Below, piece by piece: positions 9,222 through 17,591 of a stretch of DNA of 64,000 nucleotides (positions are counted from its first letter, which is position 1; each line of letters begins with the position of its first letter). The DNA comes from Acidobacteriota bacterium (GTDB lineage Bacteria; Acidobacteriota; Terriglobia; Bryobacterales; Bryobacteraceae). The stretch spans positions 62,001-126,000 of the forward strand of contig JANXSF010000137.1 of assembly GCA_025352795.1 (NCBI GenBank), given 5' to 3'. The notes under the pieces are model-generated. The model worked only from the letters and a program-made list of their open reading frames with translations, searched no databases and was not told where the DNA came from. The position numbers were made by a program, and so were the translations under genes.

Positions 9222-10268
9222 CTAGCGTCGTCCGCTGGCGCCGCCGCCTTGGCTAACTGCACCGCCATTGCCTGCTCCAGCAGCGTCGCTACGACTGACG
9301 GAAGGAGCTGAAGGCGAGGACGACACCGATTGCGATGGAGCGCTCATGTTTACGTTGGAAGACATGCTGGACCGCGAATCTACGTTGTAGCCTAAAGAGG
9401 AATTGTAGGCTGGACCGTTATTGTGGCCTGGGTTTGTCGTAGGTCTTTGATAGCCGCCGCCACCTTGGGCATAGTTTGAGTAGTAGCGGTAGACTCGGCC
9501 AGGACTGTAATAATTGTAGCCCCAAGGATTGCGATACATGCCGTTCATTGGGATGAAGGTGGCAAAGCCGTAATAGGGGTTGTAGAACCATCCACTATTT
9601 TGCATGGCGTAGCCAGAGTTCAACAAGCTGCGGGCGGTGGAAACATTTGCCATAGCGACGTAGGAAGCACGTCGGCTGCCCCAGCGGTAAAACGCATCGC
9701 CTTCTTTGACATCGAACTTGGCCACTTGCATGTTGCCATCCAGGCTGAGGCTTTTGCCGGTTTTCAATACAGACATTTGGCCGTTAAACGTGACAGAAGC
9801 TTCGCCCTGGTAAACCTTTACGAGGGGCGGATCGGCATCAATGCGCACTAAGGAGGTTTTACGGAAAATAATCTGATGTTCTTTGAAGAAGAAGGAAGTG
9901 GCATTGCCATCGCCCAGTTCGGAGACTTCCACTAAAACTGACCCCGACAACAATTCCACACGAGTGTCGGAAAGTTTGTTGCTGATCATGCGGATTTCGC
10001 TAGTTTCGGCAACTCGAAGAAAAACGCCGGGATTGAGGAGCACTTCGGCACGCCCTTCTTCAGAGCGTAGCACTTGATTTTCTTTCAGTTCGGCGAACTT
10101 GGCTCCCAGCTTGGTTTCAACCTTCTGATCGGATGCGAAAACATCGCCTTCCACATAGTGAATGACGCCTGACTTTACGCCGACCACTTGTTGGCCCAAA
10201 ATAGGTATGGATAGCGCTATAGGCAGCAAAATCGTCATGGCGCTGGTTGTAAGAGGTTGCAACTTCAT
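9222..10268 (-). CDS. FecR-domain secreted protein with Tyr/Asn-rich and Ser/Gly-rich tail
   Basis: A 348-residue protein starting at ATG 10268 behind a good GGAGGG site. A signal peptide (ILLPIALSIPILGQ) is followed by a FecR-like beta domain (about residues 30-200: VHYVEGDVF-type start, RAEVLLNPGVFLRV, VELLSGSVLVEV). The tail is low-complexity: Tyr/Asn/Pro-rich (YNPYYGFATF, WGYNYYSPGRVYRYYSN) and then Ser/Gly-rich. True FecR is an inner-membrane sigma regulator; this exported type has no FecI-like sigma gene beside it, and in Acidobacteria such proteins are usually of unknown function. The tail may be a surface-exposed or assembly region. A stand-alone gene. Confidence 0.85.
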   Translation of the reverse strand: MKLQPLTTSAMTILLPIALSIPILGQQVVGVKSGVIHYVEGDVFASDQKVETKLGAKFAELKENQVLRSEEGRAEVLLNPGVFLRVAETSEIRMISNKLSDTRVELLSGSVLVEVSELGDGNATSFFFKEHQIIFRKTSLVRIDADPPLVKVYQGEASVTFNGQMSVLKTGKSLSLDGNMQVAKFDVKEGDAFYRWGSRRASYVAMANVSTARSLLNSGYAMQNSGWFYNPYYGFATFIPMNGMYRNPWGYNYYSPGRVYRYYSNYAQGGGGYQRPTTNPGHNNGPAYNSSLGYNVDSRSSMSSNVNMSAPSQSVSSSPSAPSVSRSDAAGAGNGGAVSQGGGASGRR

Positions 10269-10282
10269 ATAATTAGCCCTCC

Positions 10283-10332
10283 GTGGTGCAAATCACCCTG
10301 CTTGATTTTCTCCCTTGCTGTGGTGCAAGTCA
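10283..10332. promoter_or_regulatory. Direct repeat GTGGTGCAA(A/G)TCA in divergent promoter region
   Basis: Two copies of GTGGTGCAARTCA (10283-10295 and 10320-10332) match at 12 of 13 positions and start 37 bp apart, between the FecR-type gene (left) and the methyltransferase gene (right). The first copy also contains GGTG..CACC. This fits a pair of binding sites for a regulator of one or both genes. Confidence 0.3.
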
Positions 10333-10367
10333 AGCCCTAAGTTAAAGATAGGCATGATTGTTTACGT

Positions 10368-10940
10368 ATGGAATACACTGTTATGGTGTCCAGTTCCGAA
10401 CAAGACCGTCACACCCGAATTTTGGACGTAGGTTGTGGCATCAAGAAATTTCCCGGATCCATTGGTTTGGACCATAATCCACGCAGCAAAGCCGACATTC
10501 TTTGCGAACTGGATCATTTCCCGTGGCCCTTGCGGGATCAGCTATTTGATGAGGTTCGTCTGATCCACGTGATTGAACATGTAGCGGATGTGGTTCGGAC
10601 ATTGGAAGAGTGTCACCGGGTGCTGCGGCCAGGGGGAGTGTTGATTCTGGAGACTCCCCACTACACAGACTTCAGTTCTTTTTGTGACCCCACCCATCGC
10701 TGGCACTTGAACTCATTTTCATTTCGCTATTTTGGTGACGATAATGCTGGATATGGATACTATAGTGAGGCGAAATTTGCCGAAGAGAGTATAGAAGTTA
10801 AACTACTGACACTGTGGCGATGGATGGGCTTTGAATGGCTGGTCAATCACGGAAAGTTTTTTCGCAAGTTTTGGGAACACTATTTGTGTTTTGTAGTGCG
10901 CGGCAAGGTGATGCGATTCCGGTTGCGGAGAGTTGAGTGA
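10368..10940 (+). CDS. SAM-dependent class I methyltransferase
   Basis: A 190-residue protein with the class I Rossmann methyltransferase pattern: motif I ILDVGCGIKKFPGSIGLD (about residues 18-35), an acidic residue after beta-2, motif FDEVRLIHVIEHV (about 62-74) and LRPGGVLILETPHYTDF (about 85-100), as in methyltransferase type 11 proteins. The start could also be ATG 10383; neither has a strong ribosome site. Substrate is not readable from the sequence. Similar short enzymes often lie in glycan or lipid modification loci. It converges on the PilZ gene, with 7 bases between the two stop codons. Confidence 0.85.
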   Translation: MEYTVMVSSSEQDRHTRILDVGCGIKKFPGSIGLDHNPRSKADILCELDHFPWPLRDQLFDEVRLIHVIEHVADVVRTLEECHRVLRPGGVLILETPHYTDFSSFCDPTHRWHLNSFSFRYFGDDNAGYGYYSEAKFAEESIEVKLLTLWRWMGFEWLVNHGKFFRKFWEHYLCFVVRGKVMRFRLRRVE

Positions 10941-10947
10941 AACAAGG

Positions 10948-11217
10948 CTATCGAAGAATAAAGCCAGTTTCCACGCAATCGTCCATAATGCGATTCCAGA
11001 CGACGATGGCGCTGCTTTCCACCTCTTCAATACGGACGTGAATGATCATGCCGTTTCGCAGGGCGGGGTACATGTGTTGGGCGCGGAAGCCGCTGGAACT
11101 GACGTCCAGTAGTTGGGCGGTAATTTGCAGCACGACGGGCTGATCCAGGTAAAGAATCACTTCCCCCGATGCCGCTATGCGTGGTTCCCGCCGTCGTTCT
11201 AACCATGGATTTGTCAC
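10948..11217 (-). CDS. PilZ domain protein
   Basis: An 89-residue single-domain PilZ protein. The c-di-GMP signature RxxxR is present as RRREPRIAA (about residues 8-16), followed by the second motif DVSSSGFRAQ (about 38-47), matching the D/NxSxxG consensus. PilZ domains bind cyclic di-GMP and act as small effectors. Its start overlaps the stop of the sigma-54 activator by 4 bases (ATGA type), so the two are translationally coupled. The neighbouring membrane protein at 12695 both makes and breaks c-di-GMP by its domains, so a local circuit is plausible (inference). Confidence 0.9.
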   Translation of the reverse strand: MTNPWLERRREPRIAASGEVILYLDQPVVLQITAQLLDVSSSGFRAQHMYPALRNGMIIHVRIEEVESSAIVVWNRIMDDCVETGFILR

Positions 11218-12311
11218 AGGCTTCTTACGGCGACTGATTCATCAGCCAGGCCGCTCCCTTCACCGTATACTTTCAGTTTCCGACTCAAGGTGCGTCGGGA
11301 AATTCCCAGCAACTGAGCGGCCCGTTCCTGATGACCACCCGTTTGATTGAGGATTTTCTGAATTAAATGACGTTCCATTCCTTCCAGAATGCCGCCACGG
11401 GGAAACTCGGGCAGTTCCTCTTCGTCATCCATATCCACATTGCTGGAATAAGATTCAGGGGAGGAGTCAAAATCACGGCCATTCACTGCCATGAACAGCC
11501 GTTTCAGGTCATTTTGTTCGGGCGGCAAGCTGGCATAGGATTCCTGCAATTTTTCTGGAAGATCCAGGGCATGAATCGCGTCATCCACCGCCATCACCGC
11601 ACACTTCATAACCACGTTGCGCAGTTCCCGCACATTTCCAGGCCATCCATAGCAGGTAAGGGCATTTTCAGCATCCTGCATGAATCGTAAATCGCCTTGA
11701 TGTTGTTTTAGAAACAGACGGGCAATGGGCACAATGTCTTCCTTGCGCTGTCGTAATGGAGGGACTACCAAATGGAATTGGGCCAGGCGGTGATACAGAT
11801 CCTCACGAAATTTACCTTCGCGGGCCATCTGTTCCAGGTCCCGATTTGTGGCGCAAACAATGCGCACATTGACGTTGATTTTTTTGGTGCCGCCTAAGCG
11901 GAAATAACCGGAACCATCCAGGACGCGCAGTAACTTGGCCTGCAACTTCAAATCCAGTTCCCCGATTTCATCCAGAAACAATGTTCCCTTATCGGCCATT
12001 TCAAAAAGGCCTGGCTTGGTTGTATCGGCGCCGGAAAAGGCCCCTTTTTCGTAACCAAAAAGTTCGCTTTCAATTAAATGCTCTGGTAGAGCGGCGCAAC
12101 TGATATCCACCCACGGCTTAGAGGAACGCTGCGAAAAGTGATGGATTGCCCGGGCAACCAATTCCTTTCCACTCCCGCTTTCTCCAGTAATTAAGACAGT
12201 CGCCGGGGATTCTGCTACACGCTCCGCCAGCTTCAGCAAACGCTTCATCGCGTCGCTCTCAATAATGGCGGTCATTCCTAAAAAGCACTGTGGTTGTGCT
12301 TGCTCTGTCAT
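11214..12311 (-). CDS. Sigma-54-dependent transcriptional activator (AAA+ and Fis HTH)
   Basis: A 365-residue bacterial enhancer-binding protein with no N-terminal sensory or receiver domain: the AAA+ core begins at about residue 12. Walker A is GESGSGKE (43-50) and Walker B is TLFLDEIGE (110-118). The sigma-54 contact loop is GAFSGA (90-95) instead of the usual GAFTGA. The C-terminus has a Fis-type helix-turn-helix (about 320-350, ending RRTLSRKLKVYG). Lacking a sensor, it is likely controlled by expression or by a partner, and the coupled PilZ protein is an obvious candidate (inference). A run of palindromes lies upstream at 12495-12553. Confidence 0.93.
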   Translation of the reverse strand: MTEQAQPQCFLGMTAIIESDAMKRLLKLAERVAESPATVLITGESGSGKELVARAIHHFSQRSSKPWVDISCAALPEHLIESELFGYEKGAFSGADTTKPGLFEMADKGTLFLDEIGELDLKLQAKLLRVLDGSGYFRLGGTKKINVNVRIVCATNRDLEQMAREGKFREDLYHRLAQFHLVVPPLRQRKEDIVPIARLFLKQHQGDLRFMQDAENALTCYGWPGNVRELRNVVMKCAVMAVDDAIHALDLPEKLQESYASLPPEQNDLKRLFMAVNGRDFDSSPESYSSNVDMDDEEELPEFPRGGILEGMERHLIQKILNQTGGHQERAAQLLGISRRTLSRKLKVYGEGSGLADESVAVRSL

Positions 12312-12494
12312 GTTTTCGGCTCATGTTCATTGTGCACTGGGATGGGGGAGAACGGTACCCATACAACAGCCTGAGATTGACTTGAAGAGGACTGTGGCTA
12401 GGAAGGAAATTGTCTTAGTACTTGCTTGAATTGTTCGTTGAAAAGTAGCCTATCGGGTCTATTACCATTCATTTGTGGCCAGTGTTTGGAATGA

Positions 12495-12553
12495 GACAAA
12501 ATGTCCATTGGGACAATTTGTCAAGCCATTTTGTCGCAGCAGGGCACTTTGTC
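12495..12553. promoter_or_regulatory. Tandem palindromes G(A/C/G)CA-N3-TGTC, candidate enhancer sites
   Basis: The 383-bp gap between the sigma-54 activator (starts 12311, leftward) and the HD-GYP/GGDEF gene (starts 12695, rightward) holds four similar 11-mers: GACAAAATGTC (12495-12505), GACAATTTGTC (12512-12522), GCCATTTTGTC (12525-12535) and GGCACTTTGTC (12543-12553). Centres are 17, 13 and 18 bp apart. The first two are perfect dyads in the outer four bases. Tandem dyads beside an enhancer-binding-protein gene fit its upstream activating sequences. I found no convincing -24/-12 element. The rest of the gap shows nothing I recognise. Confidence 0.5.
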
Positions 12554-12694
12554 CGCCTTCGCCCTAAACAGACGCGGGTGGCAAGTCAGCTTATTGATTC
12601 CAAGCAGTTAAGACGCAGATTTCCCCTCTTTGTTCTGCTTGATTCTATATTGGACCCTAATCTGCATATGCCCCGTTGAGCACATCGGAATACT

Positions 12695-15205
12695 ATGGCC
12701 AAAAACAATACCAATAAAAGGGCCAACATCTTCATCTATCCAATCGCCGTGATTGGACTAGTTGCTTTAGTGTTGGGAATCCTGCCTATCCATCCACAGG
12801 ATCCGGTCCGCTTTGCAAGCTATTGCTTCCTATCTATTCTGGCAAGTGGCTTACGGGTCAGCCTGCCCGCAATCACCGGGACGCTTTCCATCAACTTCCT
12901 GTTCATCCTGATTGGTTTGGTGCAACTGAGCCTTCCAGAGACTTTAGCGATGGGCGCCACCATGACACTCGTGCAGTGCCTGCGACCTGTCAATGGAAGG
13001 AAAACACAAATCCGGCAAATTCTGTTTAATGTCTCCACAGTGGCCATTGCCATTTTTGCATCAGAGTATATTTATTCCAGTGCTTATTTGCATGGGCACG
13101 GCATTGCCGGTCCGCTGGCATTGATTGCCGCTTCCATCCCCTTATTCCTTTTCACAACCATTCCAGTAGCCATTGTGATTGGTCTTACGGAACGTAAGAA
13201 GCTGAAAGAAGTGTGGGATGAATGCTATTTCTGGGCCTTCCCTTACTATGCGGTGGGAGCTTTAATCGCCGTTTCCTTCAACAAATTTACCGACCTTATC
13301 AGTTGGCAAGTATCTTTGGTGGTACTGCCGGTGGTCTATCTGGTTTACCGATCCTATCGTTTATATCTGGAACGCCTGGACGACGGGCGGGAACATGCTG
13401 AGCAGATGGCATCGTTACACTTGCGTACGATTGAGGCTCTGGCCATGGCCATTGAAGCCAAAGACACCACCACTCACGATCATTTACAGCGAGTGCAAGT
13501 ATATGCCATTGAGATTGGAAAAGATTTAGGGCTGAAAGGGGCTGACCTGGAAGCCTTGCGGGCTGCATCTTTACTGCACGACATTGGAAAACTGGCTGTG
13601 CCAGAGCACATTATTTCTAAACCTGGTCGGTTGACACCGGAAGAGTTCGAGAAAATGAAAATCCATCCCGTAGTGGGGGCGGAAATTTTGGAACGGGTTC
13701 AGTTTCCATACCCTGTTGCTCCTATTGTCCGTTCTCACCATGAAAAGTGGGATGGTACGGGATATCCCGACGGGCTTAAAGAAGAGGAGATTCCCATTGG
13801 TGCGCGGATCTTATCGGCAGTGGATTGTCTGGATGCCATGGCCACGGATCGGCAGTACCGCCGGGCGTTGCCGTTGGACCAGGCGATGGCGGTGATTTCT
13901 AAAGAGTCGGGCCGGGCATTTGATCCGAAAGTGGTGGAAATTCTGGAACGGCGTTATGAAGAATTGGAACGCCAAGCCAGTTCGGTGCGAGTGGATAAGG
14001 TGAAGCTATCCACCGATGTGCGGATTGAACGAGGGCTGGCACCGGCTGCTGGTTTTGAGACATGCGCTCCGGGGGATTCTAAAAACAGGAATGAAAATGG
14101 GGATACGGCGCCGTTTCTTGCATCCATTGCCGCTGCTCGGCAGGAAGTGCAAACACTGTTTGAGCTAAGTCAGAACCTGGGTAATTCGCTGAGTTTGGAT
14201 GAAACGCTGTCTGTGTTATCGGTTCGGCTGAAAAAAATGATGCCATTCGATACGATGTGCATTTTTGTGAAGCAGGAAGACAATCTGGTTCCTGAATACG
14301 TTACCGGCGATAATTTTCGACTGTTTTCATCTCTTGAAATTCCGGTGGGGCAGGGGCTTTCCGGTTGGGTTGCCGAAAATCGGAAACCAATCATCAACGG
14401 CAACCCATCGGTTGAGCCTGGCTATTTGAACGATCCTTCGAAGTTCAGCACCATGCGGGCGGCGATTTCAGTTCCACTAGAAGGGACGCGCAGCGTGGTG
14501 GGCGTGCTCAGTCTGTACCATGGGGAACGCGATGTATTCACCCGTGATCATCTGCGGATCTTACAGTCCATTGCCCCCAAGGTAGCCCAATCCATTGAAA
14601 ATGCCTTGAAATACAAGCAAGTGGAAGCTTCCGCAATTACCGACCACATGACGGGCTTACCCAATTCTCGCAGTCTGGCCATTCATCTGGAAACAGAGCT
14701 GGCCCGGTGCAAGCGGCTTGGATTGCAATTGCAAGTGCTGGTTTGCGATCTGGATGGATTCAAGATGGTGAATGATCGTTTCGGACATTTGGAAGGAAAT
14801 CGAATATTGAAATCGGTGGCGGAAAAGCTGCGCAACAACTGCCGGGAATACGATTATGTGGCGCGGATGGGTGGGGATGAATTTGTGATTGTGATGCCGG
14901 GAAGTCGGGGAGCGCCGCCGCAATCCAGGCAATTGCACTTGGCTCAACTGGTGGCGCAGGCAGCGCTGGAAGTATTTGGCGAAGAATGCCTTTCCATGAG
15001 TGTGGGCGAAGCTTATTATCCTCAGGATGGCGATTCACCGGACATGCTGATTTCCCAAGCGGATAAGCGGATGTACGCGGCCAAGCAAAATTCGCCGTTC
15101 CGAAAACGACGCGGGTTGACTGCCAACGATCCGAAACAATTGACCATCAGCGATTCCAAACAGAAGGATCAGATGGAAAGGTTGCAAATGCAGCCCATGC
15201 GTTAA
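12695..15205 (+). CDS. Membrane HD-GYP / GAF / GGDEF protein
   Basis: An 836-residue membrane signalling protein. Residues 1 to about 222 hold several hydrophobic segments (a membrane sensor region). An HD-GYP phosphodiesterase domain follows (about 240-420) with HDIGK (H295-D296) and HHEKWDGTGYP (GYP 356-358). A GAF domain spans about 480-635. A C-terminal GGDEF diguanylate cyclase domain (about 645-810) has an intact MGGDEF (726-730) and an upstream RxxD (REYD, 717-720) at the five-residue spacing of the product-inhibition I-site. It therefore carries apparently complete machinery both to make and to hydrolyse c-di-GMP. It is divergent from the sigma-54 activator/PilZ pair. Confidence 0.95.
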   Translation: MAKNNTNKRANIFIYPIAVIGLVALVLGILPIHPQDPVRFASYCFLSILASGLRVSLPAITGTLSINFLFILIGLVQLSLPETLAMGATMTLVQCLRPVNGRKTQIRQILFNVSTVAIAIFASEYIYSSAYLHGHGIAGPLALIAASIPLFLFTTIPVAIVIGLTERKKLKEVWDECYFWAFPYYAVGALIAVSFNKFTDLISWQVSLVVLPVVYLVYRSYRLYLERLDDGREHAEQMASLHLRTIEALAMAIEAKDTTTHDHLQRVQVYAIEIGKDLGLKGADLEALRAASLLHDIGKLAVPEHIISKPGRLTPEEFEKMKIHPVVGAEILERVQFPYPVAPIVRSHHEKWDGTGYPDGLKEEEIPIGARILSAVDCLDAMATDRQYRRALPLDQAMAVISKESGRAFDPKVVEILERRYEELERQASSVRVDKVKLSTDVRIERGLAPAAGFETCAPGDSKNRNENGDTAPFLASIAAARQEVQTLFELSQNLGNSLSLDETLSVLSVRLKKMMPFDTMCIFVKQEDNLVPEYVTGDNFRLFSSLEIPVGQGLSGWVAENRKPIINGNPSVEPGYLNDPSKFSTMRAAISVPLEGTRSVVGVLSLYHGERDVFTRDHLRILQSIAPKVAQSIENALKYKQVEASAITDHMTGLPNSRSLAIHLETELARCKRLGLQLQVLVCDLDGFKMVNDRFGHLEGNRILKSVAEKLRNNCREYDYVARMGGDEFVIVMPGSRGAPPQSRQLHLAQLVAQAALEVFGEECLSMSVGEAYYPQDGDSPDMLISQADKRMYAAKQNSPFRKRRGLTANDPKQLTISDSKQKDQMERLQMQPMR

Positions 15206-15208
15206 GAA

Positions 15209-15344
15209 CGCGTTGAGAAATTGAGCTTTTCAAAAAACGCAAGGGCGTTGGTCTTAGAAGAAGTGGTTCTCCGTAGTGCTCCTCTTGTGTCCACTTCTTC
15301 GCAAATGCGTCCTCAGGGTGATATATCCTGAGGACGATTTTTTT
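15209..15344 (+). terminator. Structured 3' region ending in a strong intrinsic terminator
   Basis: Three consecutive inverted repeats follow the HD-GYP/GGDEF gene: one with arms GCGTTGA..TCAA..AACGC (about 15210-15240), a perfect 10-bp repeat GAAGAAGTGG (15257-15266) / CCACTTCTTC (15291-15300) with a 24-nt loop, and a perfect 10-bp stem CGTCCTCAGG (15308-15317) / CCTGAGGACG (15327-15336) followed by ATTTTTTT. The last is a typical Rho-independent terminator. The preceding hairpins could stabilise the transcript or be a 3'-derived small RNA. Confidence 0.8.
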
Positions 15345-15393
15345 AGACCAAATGTTTTCAAACAACACTCTCGATAAGAGATAATATAGGGCT

Positions 15394-17589
15394 GTGAACT
15401 TTGACCCTAAGTTAACTCGACGCGCACTGCTAAGCGCCGCAGTTCCGCTTATTCCTCTGGTACACACGCAGAAAGCCCTTGCCCAGAGCGCTGTCGCTCA
15501 GAACGCTGGGCCAAGTGCTCAATTGCCCAACGCCCGTGAGCCGTATTCCGGGGTCAGTTATCGTAACTATTCTCGTTGCCTGCCCGACTATCTTCACGAT
15601 CTGGCATGGTCGCTGGCCAAAGCTCGTCAATCAGAACTGACAAAACTGGTTAGTCCGGAACTTGTGATTGAGCGGCAAAAATGGGCTCGGCAAACCTTCT
15701 GGAGGTTGATTGGCGGAGGATTCGAAAAGACACCGCTAAATGCCAAGGTTACTGGAACGTTGGATCGCATTGGATATCAACTACAAAAAGTGACTTATGA
15801 AAGCCGTCCGGGATTTTTTGTTACCGCAAACTTATATATCCCAGCGCGCGGTCGAAAACCCTTCCCAGCAGTGCTTTTTCAAATGGGTCATGCGCCTGCA
15901 GGCAAAGCTTACCCCGCGTTTCAACGTTGCTGCCAAGGCCTTGTTCGCCTAGGATATCTGGTCCTGGCCTTTGATCCGATTGGGCAAGGTGAACGTATTG
16001 CTTACCCCGATTCTTCCTTCAAACGTTCGCGACTTGGTTCGCCCATGGATGAGCACAACGCCATGGGAAAGCAGTTGATTCTTTCGGGGAGTTCTGCGGC
16101 GAAAGTCCAACTTTGGGATGCAGTTCGCAGCTTGGATTACCTTGCTTCGCATCCATTAGCCGATCCGCGTCGGCTGGCCACTACCGGGCAATCTGGCGGA
16201 GCGACCATTTCAATGTACCTGGCCTGTGTCGATGACCGCATCAGCGCCGCCGCCATTATTAGCGGCAATACAGAGAATTTTGCGATTCCTGAATTTGAAG
16301 GGGCAGGATCCACCGACGATGCTGAGCAGGATTTGATCTATTCCGCTCCGGCTGGTTTTGACAGATGGGACTGCTTGTATCCCATTGCTCCCAAGCCTTT
16401 GTTGATCTCTGTAAGTGACAAAGATTTTTTTGGGACCTATTCCCCAGACTACGTGCAGAACGGTTGGGATGAATTTCAAAAACTGAAGAAGGTTTATCAG
16501 ACGCTAGGGAAGAGCGACCATTTGAGCTGGAGTTCCACACCGCTGCCGCACGGGCTCTCCTATGATTCCCGCTTAGCACTGTATAGTTTTCTGAACCACT
16601 GGTTTAAGGGTCAAGACCGAATTACGGAAGAGCCAGCCACCAAGCCTGAGACAGAGGAAGTGTTGTGGGCAACCGAAAGTGGCAGCGTAATCCGTTCCTT
16701 AAAAAGCCAAACTCCATTCCAAATGGAACAGAAGCCCATTGGCAAACAGGCCTCTTTACCGCTTGATCGCTTGTTGCGGTTGGAACGCCAGACACCCCAG
16801 CGCCTTACTGTTCTGAAACGGGCATCTTCATTGCGAGGGGTTGAGATTGAAGCTTTAGAAGTGCAATCGGGCAATAAAGTGTGGGTTCCGCTGTGGTTGT
16901 TCCTCCCGCCGGATAAGGCGTCCGTAAAACCGCTGATTGTGTTGTTGGAACCGAATGGCCGCAACGGCCAGTGGCACGAGGATGAAACTTATCAGACCCT
17001 GGCAGCCGAAGGCTTTGCAGTAGCCGTACCCGACCTGCGCGGTCTGGGTGATCTTACTCCGGAATTTGGTAATGGGAACCCTCGCTACGCCAAGTCCCAT
17101 GGTGAAGAAGAAGATTATTCGTGGGCAGGGTTGATACTGGGGCGTCCCATGGTGGGCCAACGCACCAACGATGTTTTAGCAGTGGTGCGTGCGTTACGCT
17201 TGCATCCACCTGTCCAGCACAAACCTCTGATTCTAGCCGCGCAAGGAAAGCTAACCATTCCGGCACAATTTGCGTCGGTACTGGAACCCAATATTCAAAA
17301 GCTGTATCTTTCTGGGGGATTAGCGCAGTACCGTTCCTTACTTGAGACTGAAAACTTTGGCCATCCGTTTGCAAATTTCATCCCCAACATCTGCAATCAA
17401 CAAGATTTGCCGGAAGTGACTTCTTCTATGGGCAAGCGCAAAATTGTGATGGCCGGGATGCTGGATGGCGGCGGTCGTCGAGTGGACGTGGCAGCGGTCC
17501 GCAAATTGTATGAGCGCAATAGCAACCTTGACGTTTTAGATCAGGCGCAATGGAACATTGATGCGCTTCGCAAGTTCGCTCTAATTTAA
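15394..17589 (+). CDS. Secreted tandem alpha/beta hydrolase (acetyl-xylan-esterase-like)
   Basis: A 731-residue protein with a GTG start at 15394 and an exported leader (RRALLSAAVPLIPLVHTQKALAQ, Tat-like). The first half resembles the acetyl-xylan-esterase/dienelactone-hydrolase-type alpha/beta hydrolases: GHAPAGKAYPAFQ oxyanion region, nucleophile elbow TGQSGGA (about residue 270), acid DKDFFG, and His in LPHGLS (about 390). The second half (about 490-731) again reads like an alpha/beta hydrolase (PLIVLLEPNG, VAVPDLRGLG, TNDVLAVVRALR), but the elbow position reads LAAQGKLT and lacks a GxSxG. So one active and one degenerate hydrolase domain seem fused. The likely substrate is an ester on plant or microbial polysaccharide. 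No Shine-Dalgarno is visible; TAATAT about 10 bases upstream suggests a leaderless or very short leader mRNA. Confidence 0.75.
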   Translation: MNFDPKLTRRALLSAAVPLIPLVHTQKALAQSAVAQNAGPSAQLPNAREPYSGVSYRNYSRCLPDYLHDLAWSLAKARQSELTKLVSPELVIERQKWARQTFWRLIGGGFEKTPLNAKVTGTLDRIGYQLQKVTYESRPGFFVTANLYIPARGRKPFPAVLFQMGHAPAGKAYPAFQRCCQGLVRLGYLVLAFDPIGQGERIAYPDSSFKRSRLGSPMDEHNAMGKQLILSGSSAAKVQLWDAVRSLDYLASHPLADPRRLATTGQSGGATISMYLACVDDRISAAAIISGNTENFAIPEFEGAGSTDDAEQDLIYSAPAGFDRWDCLYPIAPKPLLISVSDKDFFGTYSPDYVQNGWDEFQKLKKVYQTLGKSDHLSWSSTPLPHGLSYDSRLALYSFLNHWFKGQDRITEEPATKPETEEVLWATESGSVIRSLKSQTPFQMEQKPIGKQASLPLDRLLRLERQTPQRLTVLKRASSLRGVEIEALEVQSGNKVWVPLWLFLPPDKASVKPLIVLLEPNGRNGQWHEDETYQTLAAEGFAVAVPDLRGLGDLTPEFGNGNPRYAKSHGEEEDYSWAGLILGRPMVGQRTNDVLAVVRALRLHPPVQHKPLILAAQGKLTIPAQFASVLEPNIQKLYLSGGLAQYRSLLETENFGHPFANFIPNICNQQDLPEVTSSMGKRKIVMAGMLDGGGRRVDVAAVRKLYERNSNLDVLDQAQWNIDALRKFALI

Positions 17590-17591
17590 CT

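Noticed and set aside
12555-12694. Possible -24/-12 sigma-54 promoter upstream of the GGDEF gene
   Set aside because: A GG-N10-GC occurs near 12577-12590, but flanking bases do not match TGGCAC/TTGCA, so I cannot support it.
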